Shown here: positions 1-7,986 of the stretch, one piece after another
How positions within the stretch are numbered: position 1 is the stretch's first letter
Layout of the letters: every line of letters starts with the position of its first letter
DNA from: Bacteroidota bacterium
GTDB lineage: Bacteria; Bacteroidota; Bacteroidia; Bacteroidales; CG2-30-32-10
DNA length: 36,663 nt
Assembly: GCA_013377115.1 (NCBI GenBank)
Contig: JACAAW010000016.1
Location: 1-36,663 of the forward strand
Direction: 5' to 3'
Notes under the pieces: generated by a model
The model's input: only the letters and a program-made list of their open reading frames with translations
Database searches by the model: none
Told to the model about the DNA's origin: nothing
Position numbers and translations under genes: made by a program

Positions 1-941
1 TCAAAATTCAGATGAATAAACCTAGCTTGGATTTTTTGATGAGTAAGTTTATGAATAAAAATCTTCGAAATATGCTCAATTTTTATTTCAGTATTTTGAA
101 AATCGGTTTGAGTTAATAGTTTTTCGTGGAAAGCATCAATATTTTCAATTTCATCGGTTTCAATTAAAGGAAATTCGAATAAATTCTTCCAAATATCACT
201 CTCTTTTCTTTTATTCAATAAAATATGGCTGTTATTTTTAATAATCAGATAGTTAAAATATCGGTTTGTTTGTTTTATTTTTTTTTCTTTATAGGGAAGC
301 CGTTCAACAGTTTTTTTCTGGTAAGCTATACAATTCGATACCAGAGGACAATTTATGCAATTAGGATGATGTGGCTTGCATTGTAAAGCGCCAAATTCCA
401 TTATCGCTTGGTTGAACAAGGAAGGATTGTTATTTGAAATTAATTCGTCAAGGATTTCATAAATTTCAGTTTCACCTTTTTTTGAATCAATAGGAGTTTC
501 AATTCCATAAAACCTTGTAATTATCCGAGATACATTTCCATCAAGAACAGGATGCTTTTGATCAAATGCAAATGATGCAATTGCGCTTGCAGTATACCTT
601 CCAATGCCTTTTAGTTTAATAATTTCTGAAAATTCATTTGGAAAAGCTCCTTTTAATTCTTTTGAAATATAAATTGCAGTGTGATGCAAATTCCTGGCTC
701 GTGTATAATAACCAAGTCCTTGCCATAATTTCAATACTTCATCTTCTGAAGCGTTCGCAAGTGAATGAATATCTGGGAAGTTTCTGGCAAATTTATTATA
801 ATAGTCTAATCCTTGATCAATTCTTGTCTGTTGAAGAATGATTTCAGACAACCAAATAAAGTATGGATCCTTGGTTTCTCTCCATGGAAGATCTCTTTTA
901 TTGTAAGAATACCAGTTAATTATTTCAAAATCAAAACACAT
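1..941 (-). CDS. mutY: A/G-specific adenine DNA glycosylase, C-terminus cut by the window edge
   Basis: Base-excision repair enzyme that removes adenine mispaired with 8-oxoguanine. I translated the minus strand from the ATG at 941; 313 codons are present and the frame is still open at base 1. Visible family marks are the catalytic Glu33 in SEIILQQT, the helix-hairpin-helix LKGIGRYTA (about 110-118), the catalytic Asp134 in LDGNV, and a complete four-cysteine [4Fe-4S] pattern C-x6-C-x2-C-x5-C near residues 190-210. The remaining part is the MutT-like domain that reads 8-oxoG; comparison with the usual 350 or so residues suggests about 35-40 are missing. It is divergent from the HU gene, with a 132-bp gap. 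Confidence 0.95.
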   Translation of the reverse strand, partial: MCFDFEIINWYSYNKRDLPWRETKDPYFIWLSEIILQQTRIDQGLDYYNKFARNFPDIHSLANASEDEVLKLWQGLGYYTRARNLHHTAIYISKELKGAFPNEFSEIIKLKGIGRYTASAIASFAFDQKHPVLDGNVSRIITRFYGIETPIDSKKGETEIYEILDELISNNNPSLFNQAIMEFGALQCKPHHPNCINCPLVSNCIAYQKKTVERLPYKEKKIKQTNRYFNYLIIKNNSHILLNKRKESDIWKNLFEFPLIETDEIENIDAFHEKLLTQTDFQNTEIKIEHISKIFIHKLTHQKIQARFIHLNF

Positions 942-953
942 AATTATGTAAAA

Positions 954-961
954 CAAATTTA
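954..961 (-). promoter_or_regulatory. Possible -7 element for mutY
   Basis: Read on the minus strand this is TAAATTTG, a match to the Bacteroidota -7 consensus TAnnTTTG. It lies 12 bases upstream of the mutY ATG, so the transcript would have a very short leader. No convincing -33 TTG is seen, hence modest confidence. Confidence 0.35.
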
Positions 962-1020
962 AATTGAGATATTTATGGTAAAAATAGTGATATTTTTTTT
1001 CATATTTTTTTAAATTATAT

Positions 1021-1028
1021 TATCTTTG
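1021..1028 (+). promoter_or_regulatory. -7 promoter element for the HU gene
   Basis: TATCTTTG fits the Bacteroidota -7 consensus TAnnTTTG and sits 45 bases before the HU start codon, downstream of a very T-rich tract. The -33 box is not clear. Transcription would probably continue through the microprotein and possibly into RNase G, since no strong terminator is visible after HU. Confidence 0.6.
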
Positions 1029-1073
1029 CACCCCAATTTAAAATTATTAACAAATTAAAATACAAAAAAGAAC

Positions 1074-1358
1074 ATGACTAAAGCAGAAATTGCAACAGAA
1101 ATTGCGAATAAAACAGGAGTTGAAAAAGTTGCTGTTCAAGCAACAATCGAAGCATTAATGTCAAGCATTAAGAGTTCATTATCTAAAGGAGAAAACGTTT
1201 ATTTAAGAGGATTTGGAAGTTTTACAATTAAAAAAAGAGCCACAAAAACTGGTAGAAATATTTCAAAAAATACAACTATTATTATTCCAGCACATAATAT
1301 TCCTGCTTTTAAACCAGCAAAAACATTTGTTAATGACGTTAAGAAAAATGTAAAATAA
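1074..1358 (+). CDS. HU/IHF-family DNA-binding protein
   Basis: Nucleoid-associated protein that dimerises and bends DNA without strict sequence specificity. The 94 residues match the HU fold: N-terminal helices, the RGFGSF turn at 45-50, the flexible beta-arm with TGRN (59-62) and the intercalating-type proline at 72, and the closing PAFKPAK block (77-83). Length is normal for HU. The start is the only reasonable ATG and has an A-rich leader (AAAAAAGAAC). It is followed after 48 bases by the ribosomal-type microprotein and then RNase G, so the three may share transcripts. Confidence 0.93.
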   Translation: MTKAEIATEIANKTGVEKVAVQATIEALMSSIKSSLSKGENVYLRGFGSFTIKKRATKTGRNISKNTTIIIPAHNIPAFKPAKTFVNDVKKNVK

Positions 1359-1406
1359 TTTTACATTTAATAAATACATTATTCATAGTAAGAAAATTAA
1401 ATCAAT

Positions 1407-1496
1407 ATGCCAAGCGGAAAAAAAAGAAAAAGACATAAAATGGCAACTCATAAACGGAAAAAACGTTTAAGAAAAAACAGGCATAAAAAGAAATAA
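1407..1496 (+). CDS. 29-residue basic AURKAIP1/COX24-type (bS22-like) microprotein
   Basis: A very short gene reading MPSGKKRKRHKMATH and ending in RHKKK. About two thirds of the residues are Lys, Arg or His. The KRxxKMxxxKxKKRxR pattern resembles the AURKAIP1/COX24 domain family, which includes mitochondrial mS38 and the tiny mycobacterial ribosomal protein bS22. The likely role is binding rRNA in the small subunit; this is inference from the pattern and from my recollection of similar small proteins in other Bacteroidota. It has its own ATG with an A-rich leader and a TAA stop. The position between HU and RNase G also recalls the gene order of relatives. It is short enough to be missed by automatic gene callers. 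Confidence 0.8.
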   Translation: MPSGKKRKRHKMATHKRKKRLRKNRHKKK

Positions 1497-1536
1497 TTAT
1501 TTTTAATTCTCTTATACCGCTATTTTAAAATACTTT

Positions 1537-1602
1537 CAGCTACATGGTTTCAAAAAGGCACCATGTAGTTGCTATTTGTGTACATTTTGTTTTTACAAAA
1601 TG
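1537..1602 (+). promoter_or_regulatory. Two successive hairpins in the RNase G leader
   Basis: The first inverted repeat pairs 1537-1548 with 1560-1571 (12 pairs, one G-U, 11-base loop). The second pairs 1583-1590 with 1595-1602 perfectly around a TTTT loop. Neither is followed directly by a good T-run, so they are not typical terminators. They fill most of the 149-base gap between the microprotein and the rng start. RNase E in other bacteria controls itself through leader hairpins; a similar role here is inference only. Confidence 0.5.
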
Positions 1603-1645
1603 ATTCAGAATTTAAATTCTTATTTTTTAGACAATATAAAAAAGA

Positions 1646-3193
1646 GTGAAAGAATTAATCATTGATTCAAGCCAAAACGAAGTTGTAATTGCTTTACTTG
1701 AAGAAAAACGTCTGGTTGAAATCAATACAGAAAAAGTTGATAATAACTTTTCTGTTGGGGATGTATATTTAGGCAAAATAAAAAAAATAATACCGGGTCT
1801 AAACGCTGCTTTTGTTGATGTTGGATACGAAAAAGATGCTTTTTTGCATTATTTAGATTTAGGTGTTCAGGTAAATTCCTTGAATAAATTCACGAAACTT
1901 GCCTTAAATTCTAAGCAGATTCCCGAATCAATGAGTTCTTTTCAATTGGAAAAGGACATTGAAAAAACAGGAAAAATTTCTAATGTAATTGCTCAAGGTC
2001 AGCAAATATTGGTTCAAATTGCTAAAGAGCCTATTTCAACAAAAGGTCCAAGAATTAGTTCTGAAATTTCTTTTGCTGGACGTTATTTGGTCTTGGTTCC
2101 TTTTTCTGATCGTATTTCTGTTTCCCAGAAAATAAAGGACGCTGATGAAAGAGGAAGATTGAAAAGAATCATTCAAAGTATCAAGCAGAAAAATTTCGGT
2201 ATTATTATTCGAACTGTTGCTGAGAATAAAATGGTTGCCGAATTAGATGCTGATTTAAATGATTTAATGTCTAAATGGAATGCCGTTGCTGAGAAATTGC
2301 CAACCGCAAAAGCTCCACAAAAAATAGTTGGAGAACTTAACCGTACTTCAACAATTCTTAGGGATTTATTGAATGAATCATTTAATAGTATTAATGTTAA
2401 TGATAGCGATCTTTACGAAGAAGTTAGAAATTATATTAAAACAATTGCTCCTGATAAGTTAGAAATTGTTAAGCTTTATAAAGGCAAAACAACAATTTTT
2501 GAGCATTTTGGAATTGAAAAGCAAATAAAAAATTCATTCGGGAAAATTGTTACGATTAAAAGCGGCGCATATTTAATTATTGAACATACCGAAGCGCTGC
2601 ATGTTATTGATGTAAATAGTGGACATCGCATGAATTCTGCAAATAATCAAGAAACCAATGCTTTAGATGTAAATCTTGAAGCAGCCTCCGAGGTTGCAAG
2701 GCAATTAAGGTTGAGAGATATGGGTGGGATTATTGTCATCGATTTTATTGATATGCACGAAGGAACGAATAGAAGAAAACTCTATGAGCATATTAAAGAA
2801 TGTATGAAATCTGATAGAGCCAAGCACAATATTCTTCCTCCTAGTAAATTTGGATTGGTTCAAATTACCCGCCAGCGAGTTCGTCCGGAAATGAACATCG
2901 ATACCGTTGAAAAATGTCCCGTTTGTGATGGTTCTGGTGAAATTAAAGCTAGTATAGTATTGATTGATGAAATTGAAAATAATATTAGATACTTATTACA
3001 AAAACAAAATGAACCATATTTGAAAATTACGGTTCATCCATATATTTATGCCTATTTAACCAAAGGATTAGTTTCTCTTCAGGTTAAATGGTATTTTGCC
3101 TTTAAAAAATGGGTTCGGATTACTCCAATGTCATCCTATAACTTTTTGGAATACCATTTTTTCAATAAAAAAGATGATGAAATCGTTTTATAA
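1646..3193 (+). CDS. rng: Ribonuclease G/E family endoribonuclease
   Basis: Single-strand endoribonuclease acting in rRNA maturation and mRNA decay. The 515 residues show the RNase G layout: an S1-type RNA-binding region (about 35-130, GDVYLGKIKKIIPGLNAAFV), then the catalytic core with the two metal-binding aspartates in IDVNSG (about 320) and VIDFIDM (about 366), the NLEAASEVARQLRLRDMGG block, and the zinc-link CPVCDGSG at about 424. It lacks the long C-terminal scaffold of enterobacterial RNase E. The start is GTG at 1646 with AAAGA just upstream; the N-terminus KELIIDSS fits the family, which supports it. A terminator-like hairpin overlaps the 3' end. Confidence 0.95.
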   Translation: MKELIIDSSQNEVVIALLEEKRLVEINTEKVDNNFSVGDVYLGKIKKIIPGLNAAFVDVGYEKDAFLHYLDLGVQVNSLNKFTKLALNSKQIPESMSSFQLEKDIEKTGKISNVIAQGQQILVQIAKEPISTKGPRISSEISFAGRYLVLVPFSDRISVSQKIKDADERGRLKRIIQSIKQKNFGIIIRTVAENKMVAELDADLNDLMSKWNAVAEKLPTAKAPQKIVGELNRTSTILRDLLNESFNSINVNDSDLYEEVRNYIKTIAPDKLEIVKLYKGKTTIFEHFGIEKQIKNSFGKIVTIKSGAYLIIEHTEALHVIDVNSGHRMNSANNQETNALDVNLEAASEVARQLRLRDMGGIIVIDFIDMHEGTNRRKLYEHIKECMKSDRAKHNILPPSKFGLVQITRQRVRPEMNIDTVEKCPVCDGSGEIKASIVLIDEIENNIRYLLQKQNEPYLKITVHPYIYAYLTKGLVSLQVKWYFAFKKWVRITPMSSYNFLEYHFFNKKDDEIVL

Positions 3194-3213
3194 ATGCGGT
3201 TTCATCATTTATT
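3174..3213 (+). terminator. Terminator-like hairpin overlapping the rng stop codon
   Basis: Bases 3174-3185 pair with 3197-3208 over 12 positions including one G-T. The stop codon lies in the loop and a T-rich stretch follows. The last few codons of rng therefore form one arm of the hairpin. Confidence 0.5.
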
Positions 3214-3302
3214 TTCCTAATTTATTTCCTGGATTTGTTTTTTTAAGGAGTTTATTATAATTTCACAAATAGTAATTCTGTGTTTATTGAATTTAGCAAA
3301 AA

Positions 3303-3770
3303 ATGAACAAAAAAATCATCACTCCTGGAATTGCCTTATCTAAAGCCCAAGCATATTGTGCCTATCAGGAAAGAAGCCATGATGAGGTGCGTAAAAAATT
3401 GTGGGAATGGGAAATTGATAATGAAATTGCAGAAAATATTATCGTCGAATTAATTAACGATGGTTTTATTAATGAAAGTCGGTTTGCCGAATCATATGCA
3501 CGAGGAAAGTTCAGAATAAAAAAATGGGGGAAGCAAAAAATCAAAGCAGCACTTCGCCAAAAAAAAGTAACTGAAAAATGTATTTCTGAAGCATTGTCAA
3601 AAATCAACATGAGTGATTATCAGGAAGTAATAAATGAAATCGCCGTTAAAAAACTTTCAGAATATAAAGGCGACAAATTAATAATTAATAAAACTGCTGC
3701 TTATCTTATTCAAAGGGGTTTTGAATCGGAATTGATCTGGGATGTTTTAAACGGAATTCGGACTGATTAA
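3303..3770 (+). CDS. recX: RecX family regulatory protein
   Basis: RecX binds RecA filaments and modulates recombination. The 155-residue protein has the three-helix repeats of the family: ALSKAQAYCAYQERSHDEVRK near the start, the conserved DGFINESRFAESYARGKF block (about 52-70) with its K-rich KWGKQKIKAALRQK continuation, and a C-terminal repeat ending in RGFESELIWDVL. Length is typical. No recA is in the window. Its stop codon overlaps, on the opposite strand, the stop of the following beta-barrel gene: the shared bases TTAA at 3767-3770 serve both. Confidence 0.88.
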   Translation: MNKKIITPGIALSKAQAYCAYQERSHDEVRKKLWEWEIDNEIAENIIVELINDGFINESRFAESYARGKFRIKKWGKQKIKAALRQKKVTEKCISEALSKINMSDYQEVINEIAVKKLSEYKGDKLIINKTAAYLIQRGFESELIWDVLNGIRTD

Positions 3771-5449
3771 AATCCATAATTAAATCCAAAAGAAAGGGTA
3801 TTCCTATTTCCCCGGTATAAAAGAGGGGTATACTTTACGATTTCTCCGGTAGTTAAGCTATTACAATATTCAAAAGTAATGTAGGCATCATTAAATAGTT
3901 CGTAACGGAATTTTAAATTCACAGATTTGTTTTTCCATGCAACACTATCAATAAAAGGATCGCCTAAACCACTATAATTTATTCCAGTATAGGAATAATC
4001 TTTTCCTCGCATTGATTCAGTATAAGACAGATCTATCATTAATTTTCTAATGGGTTTAATCCTGGCGCAAACATAATATTCAACAGAATTATCGCGTAAA
4101 TAATGACCTAAATTGTAATTGTTTGACTCGAAAGTAGTGGTCGGAATAAAATGTTTGTAAGCGATTGGATTTGTTCTGGTATATTCACCAATAATTGAGA
4201 CATTAGGAATTTTAGAAAACCTAAATCCGAATTTCCCACTAAAAAAATTAGATTGTTTTGCTGCATCCCACATATTTGAAATGTTCAATTCATCAATAAA
4301 AACAGAAGCATAAATATGAACATTTTTTATTTGCCGGGAGCTTACATCAAAAAACATTTGTGCATTAGACCCACCAAAATTACTGGTAACATAAGTATGA
4401 TCGAGGGATTTATAAAAGAATACAGGCATATAATAAGCTGGATTGCTTCCCATATTGCTATAAATAATGGAGTTCCCTAAAGAAATATTGAATTTTTTAA
4501 AAGGTATGAAGGTAAACATATTGGCACTTAAATGTTTTTCCTGATAAACCAGTCTTGTCCCACTTGGAATAGTGTAACTATTTGCACTATCAACAACTTC
4601 AGAAGATAACCAGCCATGAACATAATTAAACTCGAACCATTTTACTGGATGAATTTTTATGTAAACTTGAGCAAAAGAAGGGGTTTTCCCGGAAAAAATA
4701 TTTGAGCCATTGTAATTATTACCCCACACAAAATGGTCTTTTATTACACCAATTGAAGCCCACTTATTTGAGTAAGTTACCCCTCCACGCATCTCACTAT
4801 ATTCAACTCCACCTTTTACGCTTCCTTTAAATCCTGCTCCTGTACTTTGAACTAAATAATCTGGTGTTGAGAGTGCTGTACTTTCGTAATTGTCTCTTAA
4901 ACTTGCATAAAATCCGAAGTTTTTTCCAATATAGGCATTTGCTTCAGCTCCGTTCCACCGGTGATAAACATGCTCTTTTTCATTTGTAAAATATTGAAAA
5001 CCAACTATCGGATTAATGGTAATTGTAAATAGAGAATCTTTTGAGAAAAATAAATCTAGTCGTCTGTTTTTACGATCTTTTTCTCGATTTTCCTTATTAA
5101 ATAAACCTTTTCCAAAATAGTAAATGTTTTCATTTCCAGGCAATTCCTTAAAGTAATCTCTTTTGAAAAATGCTAAATCTTCTTTTTGCCTTTTTGTTAA
5201 AGAGGTGATGCTTTTTTCTGCTTCAACAAGTTTCTCGGCAATAAATTTCCTGGAATACGGTTTAATAGCAGAGTTTATAGAAATTACTTTTTGATTGGCA
5301 AGCTCATCCATAAAATCATAAATAGCGGTATTGCTTACATGCTGAAAAACATCTTGAGAAAATGAATTTTTTAATAGAAAAACCAGAAGGAGGACCAAAA
5401 AGTATTTTGCTTTCAATATACGGAAATTAGGGTTATCTGCTTCTTGCAT
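3767..5449 (-). CDS. Outer-membrane beta-barrel protein, probably Wzi-like capsule assembly family
   Basis: The 560-residue protein begins with a short polar stretch and a signal peptide (about 12-32, FLVLLLVFLL then SFSQ). A mature N-terminus follows with a segment of the style AIYDFMDELAN...SAIKPYSRKFIAEKL, which is reminiscent of the Wzi capsule-assembly family in Bacteroidota. The rest alternates aromatic and polar residues like transmembrane beta-strands, and the chain ends in the aromatic FGFNYGF, a usual signal for barrel insertion. The start ATG at 5449 lies inside the end of the preceding sugar transferase gene (17-bp overlap), which suggests translational coupling. The polysaccharide context supports a role in surface glycan attachment or passage. 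It could also be another barrel family. Confidence 0.6.
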   Translation of the reverse strand: MQEADNPNFRILKAKYFLVLLLVFLLKNSFSQDVFQHVSNTAIYDFMDELANQKVISINSAIKPYSRKFIAEKLVEAEKSITSLTKRQKEDLAFFKRDYFKELPGNENIYYFGKGLFNKENREKDRKNRRLDLFFSKDSLFTITINPIVGFQYFTNEKEHVYHRWNGAEANAYIGKNFGFYASLRDNYESTALSTPDYLVQSTGAGFKGSVKGGVEYSEMRGGVTYSNKWASIGVIKDHFVWGNNYNGSNIFSGKTPSFAQVYIKIHPVKWFEFNYVHGWLSSEVVDSANSYTIPSGTRLVYQEKHLSANMFTFIPFKKFNISLGNSIIYSNMGSNPAYYMPVFFYKSLDHTYVTSNFGGSNAQMFFDVSSRQIKNVHIYASVFIDELNISNMWDAAKQSNFFSGKFGFRFSKIPNVSIIGEYTRTNPIAYKHFIPTTTFESNNYNLGHYLRDNSVEYYVCARIKPIRKLMIDLSYTESMRGKDYSYTGINYSGLGDPFIDSVAWKNKSVNLKFRYELFNDAYITFEYCNSLTTGEIVKYTPLLYRGNRNTLSFGFNYGF

Positions 5450-6881
5450 TTTTAAATATGATATTGTAAAAGGCTTTAAAAAAGTATTTGATATCGGTTC
5501 GAAATGGTTTTATCTCATACAATTCTAAATACTTTTTCTCTGAATCAACAATTTCTTCAAGAGTTTTTGGCATATCTGCATAAAACGGAGGAACTAGGCC
5601 TGGTTTGTATTTTTGTCTGTAGTTTCTAAACTCTTCGTCATAAAGACTCAAATAGTGTTCACTTAATGGTCTAACTCCTACCAGTTTAATATCTCCACGA
5701 AATAAATTAATGAACATTGGGAATTCGTCAATCCAAAATTTTCTGAAAATTCTTCCAACTGTTGAAATCCTAAAGTCGTTTTTAAATTTACCACCTTCCT
5801 CAAGTTTGTTTTTTTCATAGACATATTCTTGCAGGTATTCGGCATAAGGATGCATGGTTCTGAACTTTTTAACATAAATTGTCTTACCTTTTTTTCCAAC
5901 TCTTTTCATGCTGAAAAGTGGACCATAAGATGGATGCAAATCAAAAGAAGGTTCTTTTACTTTTTCTGCAACAAAAAACAAATGGTTGTTAATATATTGT
6001 TCCGAATGAACTTTGAAACCACAAGAATATAATCGGCCCAAAACTTCAGGTCTTGAAAAAACTCTGTTTCTACCATTTGTTAGAAAAAAGTAAATGCTTT
6101 TTGTTATTGGTAATTTGGGAAATACTCGTTTTAAAATAAAATCAAGTGTATAATAAAAATAATTAAATACTGGAATGTACTTTTTTAAAATTCTTCTTTT
6201 TCGAAGTTCTTTTGTTTCTGCACAACCGATAAAGATTCCATTATCATCAAGTTTATGATTGACAGATTCAAAGAATTTATTGAGTTGTTTAATATCATTT
6301 ACCCTTTTTAAATTGATGATGGTTTCACATTCTTTATTAATGAATTTATCAATATTGAATTTTGTAGAAGTTGAAACGACAAAGGTTCTGGGGTTTTCAA
6401 AATCTACATATTCGTTAAAAAGTGAAAGTGCTCTTTCTCCTGATGTTTCAATTATTAAATCTAAAAGAGTATCTTTTCTAGTTTTAATAATTTTATCTTC
6501 AAAGTTTTTATTGATAATTGCAGTTTCAATTGCAGAGGTTAATTCTTTTTCTTCAATTGGTTTTGTTAAATAAGCGCTTGGACCAGTTTGCTTGGCTCGC
6601 AAAAATGTAGTGTAATCCTCATTCGAGGTAAGAAAGATAAATGGTAATTTATATTTTCTTTTAATCATTTTTGCTGTTTCAATTCCATCCATTTTTCCTC
6701 GAAGAAATATTTCGAGTAAAAAAATATCAGGTTTTTTTTCATTTATTACTTCAGTTATGTTTTCTCCAGTTTTAGAATTTGCAACAACCAAGAATCCAGA
6801 TTTTTCTAGTAATGTTGTTGTTGTTCTTAAAGAAACTTCATCAGAATCGATTACAAAAACTCGTTTTTCGAAATTCTCCAT
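5433..6881 (-). CDS. Receiver-domain / bacterial sugar transferase fusion protein
   Basis: The 482-residue protein has three parts. Residues 5-125 are a CheY-like receiver domain: Asp12/Asp14 in the acidic pocket, Thr85 and Lys107 conserved. The phosphoacceptor position is Glu57 (FLLEIFL, where families have D), and one acidic pair member is Ser13. Residues about 135-310 resemble the C-terminal half of a methyltransferase-like region found in some Bacteroidota sugar transferases. Residues about 320-482 are the PF02397 sugar-phosphate transferase domain with KFRTM (339-343), the catalytic Asp385-Glu386 in IDEFPMF, RGDIKLVGVRPLS and KPGL. The usual hydrophobic re-entrant membrane helix directly before the catalytic core is not visible. 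The likely reaction is transfer of a sugar phosphate to undecaprenyl phosphate. It overlaps the Wzi-like gene downstream. Confidence 0.85.
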   Translation of the reverse strand: MENFEKRVFVIDSDEVSLRTTTTLLEKSGFLVVANSKTGENITEVINEKKPDIFLLEIFLRGKMDGIETAKMIKRKYKLPFIFLTSNEDYTTFLRAKQTGPSAYLTKPIEEKELTSAIETAIINKNFEDKIIKTRKDTLLDLIIETSGERALSLFNEYVDFENPRTFVVSTSTKFNIDKFINKECETIINLKRVNDIKQLNKFFESVNHKLDDNGIFIGCAETKELRKRRILKKYIPVFNYFYYTLDFILKRVFPKLPITKSIYFFLTNGRNRVFSRPEVLGRLYSCGFKVHSEQYINNHLFFVAEKVKEPSFDLHPSYGPLFSMKRVGKKGKTIYVKKFRTMHPYAEYLQEYVYEKNKLEEGGKFKNDFRISTVGRIFRKFWIDEFPMFINLFRGDIKLVGVRPLSEHYLSLYDEEFRNYRQKYKPGLVPPFYADMPKTLEEIVDSEKKYLELYEIKPFRTDIKYFFKAFYNIIFKNARSR

Positions 6882-7029
6882 TTTAGTTTTTATAATCTAA
6901 ATCAAAACAATTATTTGTCTAAATTAATTTCAATCATAAATTAAACGATTAAAAGAACAAAAAGTTGCAATTCTTACCCTTTTTGAATTTGAATTATACA
7001 AAAATAATTCAAAATAACTCAGAAACCAA

Positions 7030-7887
7030 CTACTTCTTAAACAATTCAGTTAAGGCCTTTTCAAGATTGGCATATTTAAACTCAAATTTTTGATTCAATA
7101 ATTTTTTGGGAATTACAGTTTGTCCATTTAATAATGTTTCTGATGCTTTACCATAAAGAATTTTCAATAAAAAAGAAGGGACCCTAAAAAAAGAAGGTAA
7201 GGAAAAAAACTTTGATAACATTTTTGTAAATTCTTTATTATTAATAGTTTCTGGGGAAACCAGATTGTATTCTCCTGTAATTTGATGGTTCTCAATTGCA
7301 AAAATATAGGCAGAAATCAAATCATCAATATAAATCCATGGAAAAGGCTGTTTTCCATTTCCAAGTTTTCCGCCAAGGCCAAATTTAAAGGGAGCGACCA
7401 TTTTGGGAAAAGCTCCACCATCTTTTCCCAAAACAACCCCAAGTCTGAAAATTACGGTTCTCGTATTTTCCTTAGTTGAAAGGATTGCTTTTTCCCAATT
7501 AATGCAGAGATTGGCCAAAAATCCATTTCCAAGTTTGCAATCAGATTCTGTATTGCGGTAATTTTCAGCATAGATACCAACTGCCGAAGTTGAAATAAAT
7601 ACAGACGGCTTTTTTTTCATAAACTGAATTGAATCCGCAATCTTTGTAGTGGTGGTGATTCTACTATTATATATTGTGTTTTTATATGCATTAGTCCATC
7701 TTCTAAGAATTGGAGCTCCACAAAGATTGATGATTACATCATTTCCTTCAATTTTTTCGGCAAAATCATTTTCGTTTAATTGAAAATCGTTTTTAGAAAT
7801 AGAATTTACATTCCAACCTTTTTTTATAAAGGCGTTCTCCAAATTCTTACCCACAAATCCACTAATTCCACAGATTAAAATTTCCAT
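7030..7887 (-). CDS. TIGR01777 family epimerase/oxidoreductase (YfcH-like)
   Basis: An NAD(P)-binding extended SDR protein of unknown substrate. The 285 residues carry the Rossmann glycines G7-x2-G10-x2-G13, NLCGAPI and RRWT of this family (about 54-65), ISTSAVGIY (about 98-106), the marker stretch GLGGKLGNGKQPFPWI followed by YIDD, and the C-terminal DUF1731 part with VPSFLLKILYGKASETLL and GQTVIPKKLL. Length matches the family. It lies 148 bp upstream of the receiver-sugar transferase gene on the same strand and is divergent from mutA. Nothing nearby indicates its substrate. Confidence 0.9.
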   Translation of the reverse strand: MEILICGISGFVGKNLENAFIKKGWNVNSISKNDFQLNENDFAEKIEGNDVIINLCGAPILRRWTNAYKNTIYNSRITTTTKIADSIQFMKKKPSVFISTSAVGIYAENYRNTESDCKLGNGFLANLCINWEKAILSTKENTRTVIFRLGVVLGKDGGAFPKMVAPFKFGLGGKLGNGKQPFPWIYIDDLISAYIFAIENHQITGEYNLVSPETINNKEFTKMLSKFFSLPSFFRVPSFLLKILYGKASETLLNGQTVIPKKLLNQKFEFKYANLEKALTELFKK

Positions 7888-7913
7888 AATTCACCTTAAA
7901 AATTTCTTTATTG

Positions 7914-7921
7914 CAAAATTA
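7914..7921 (-). promoter_or_regulatory. Possible -7 element for the TIGR01777 gene
   Basis: On the minus strand it reads TAATTTTG, matching TAnnTTTG, 26 bases before the ATG at 7887. A -33 box is not obvious. Confidence 0.35.
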
Positions 7922-7986
7922 ATTAAACGTTTGAATTCCACATATAAATATCGGTTTCTTTTAGGTAGGTTGAATAAAAAATATTG

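Noticed and set aside
1537-1571. Hairpin read as a terminator after the microprotein gene
   Set aside because: No T-run follows the stem and a second hairpin and the RNase G start come next, so a leader structure is a better reading.
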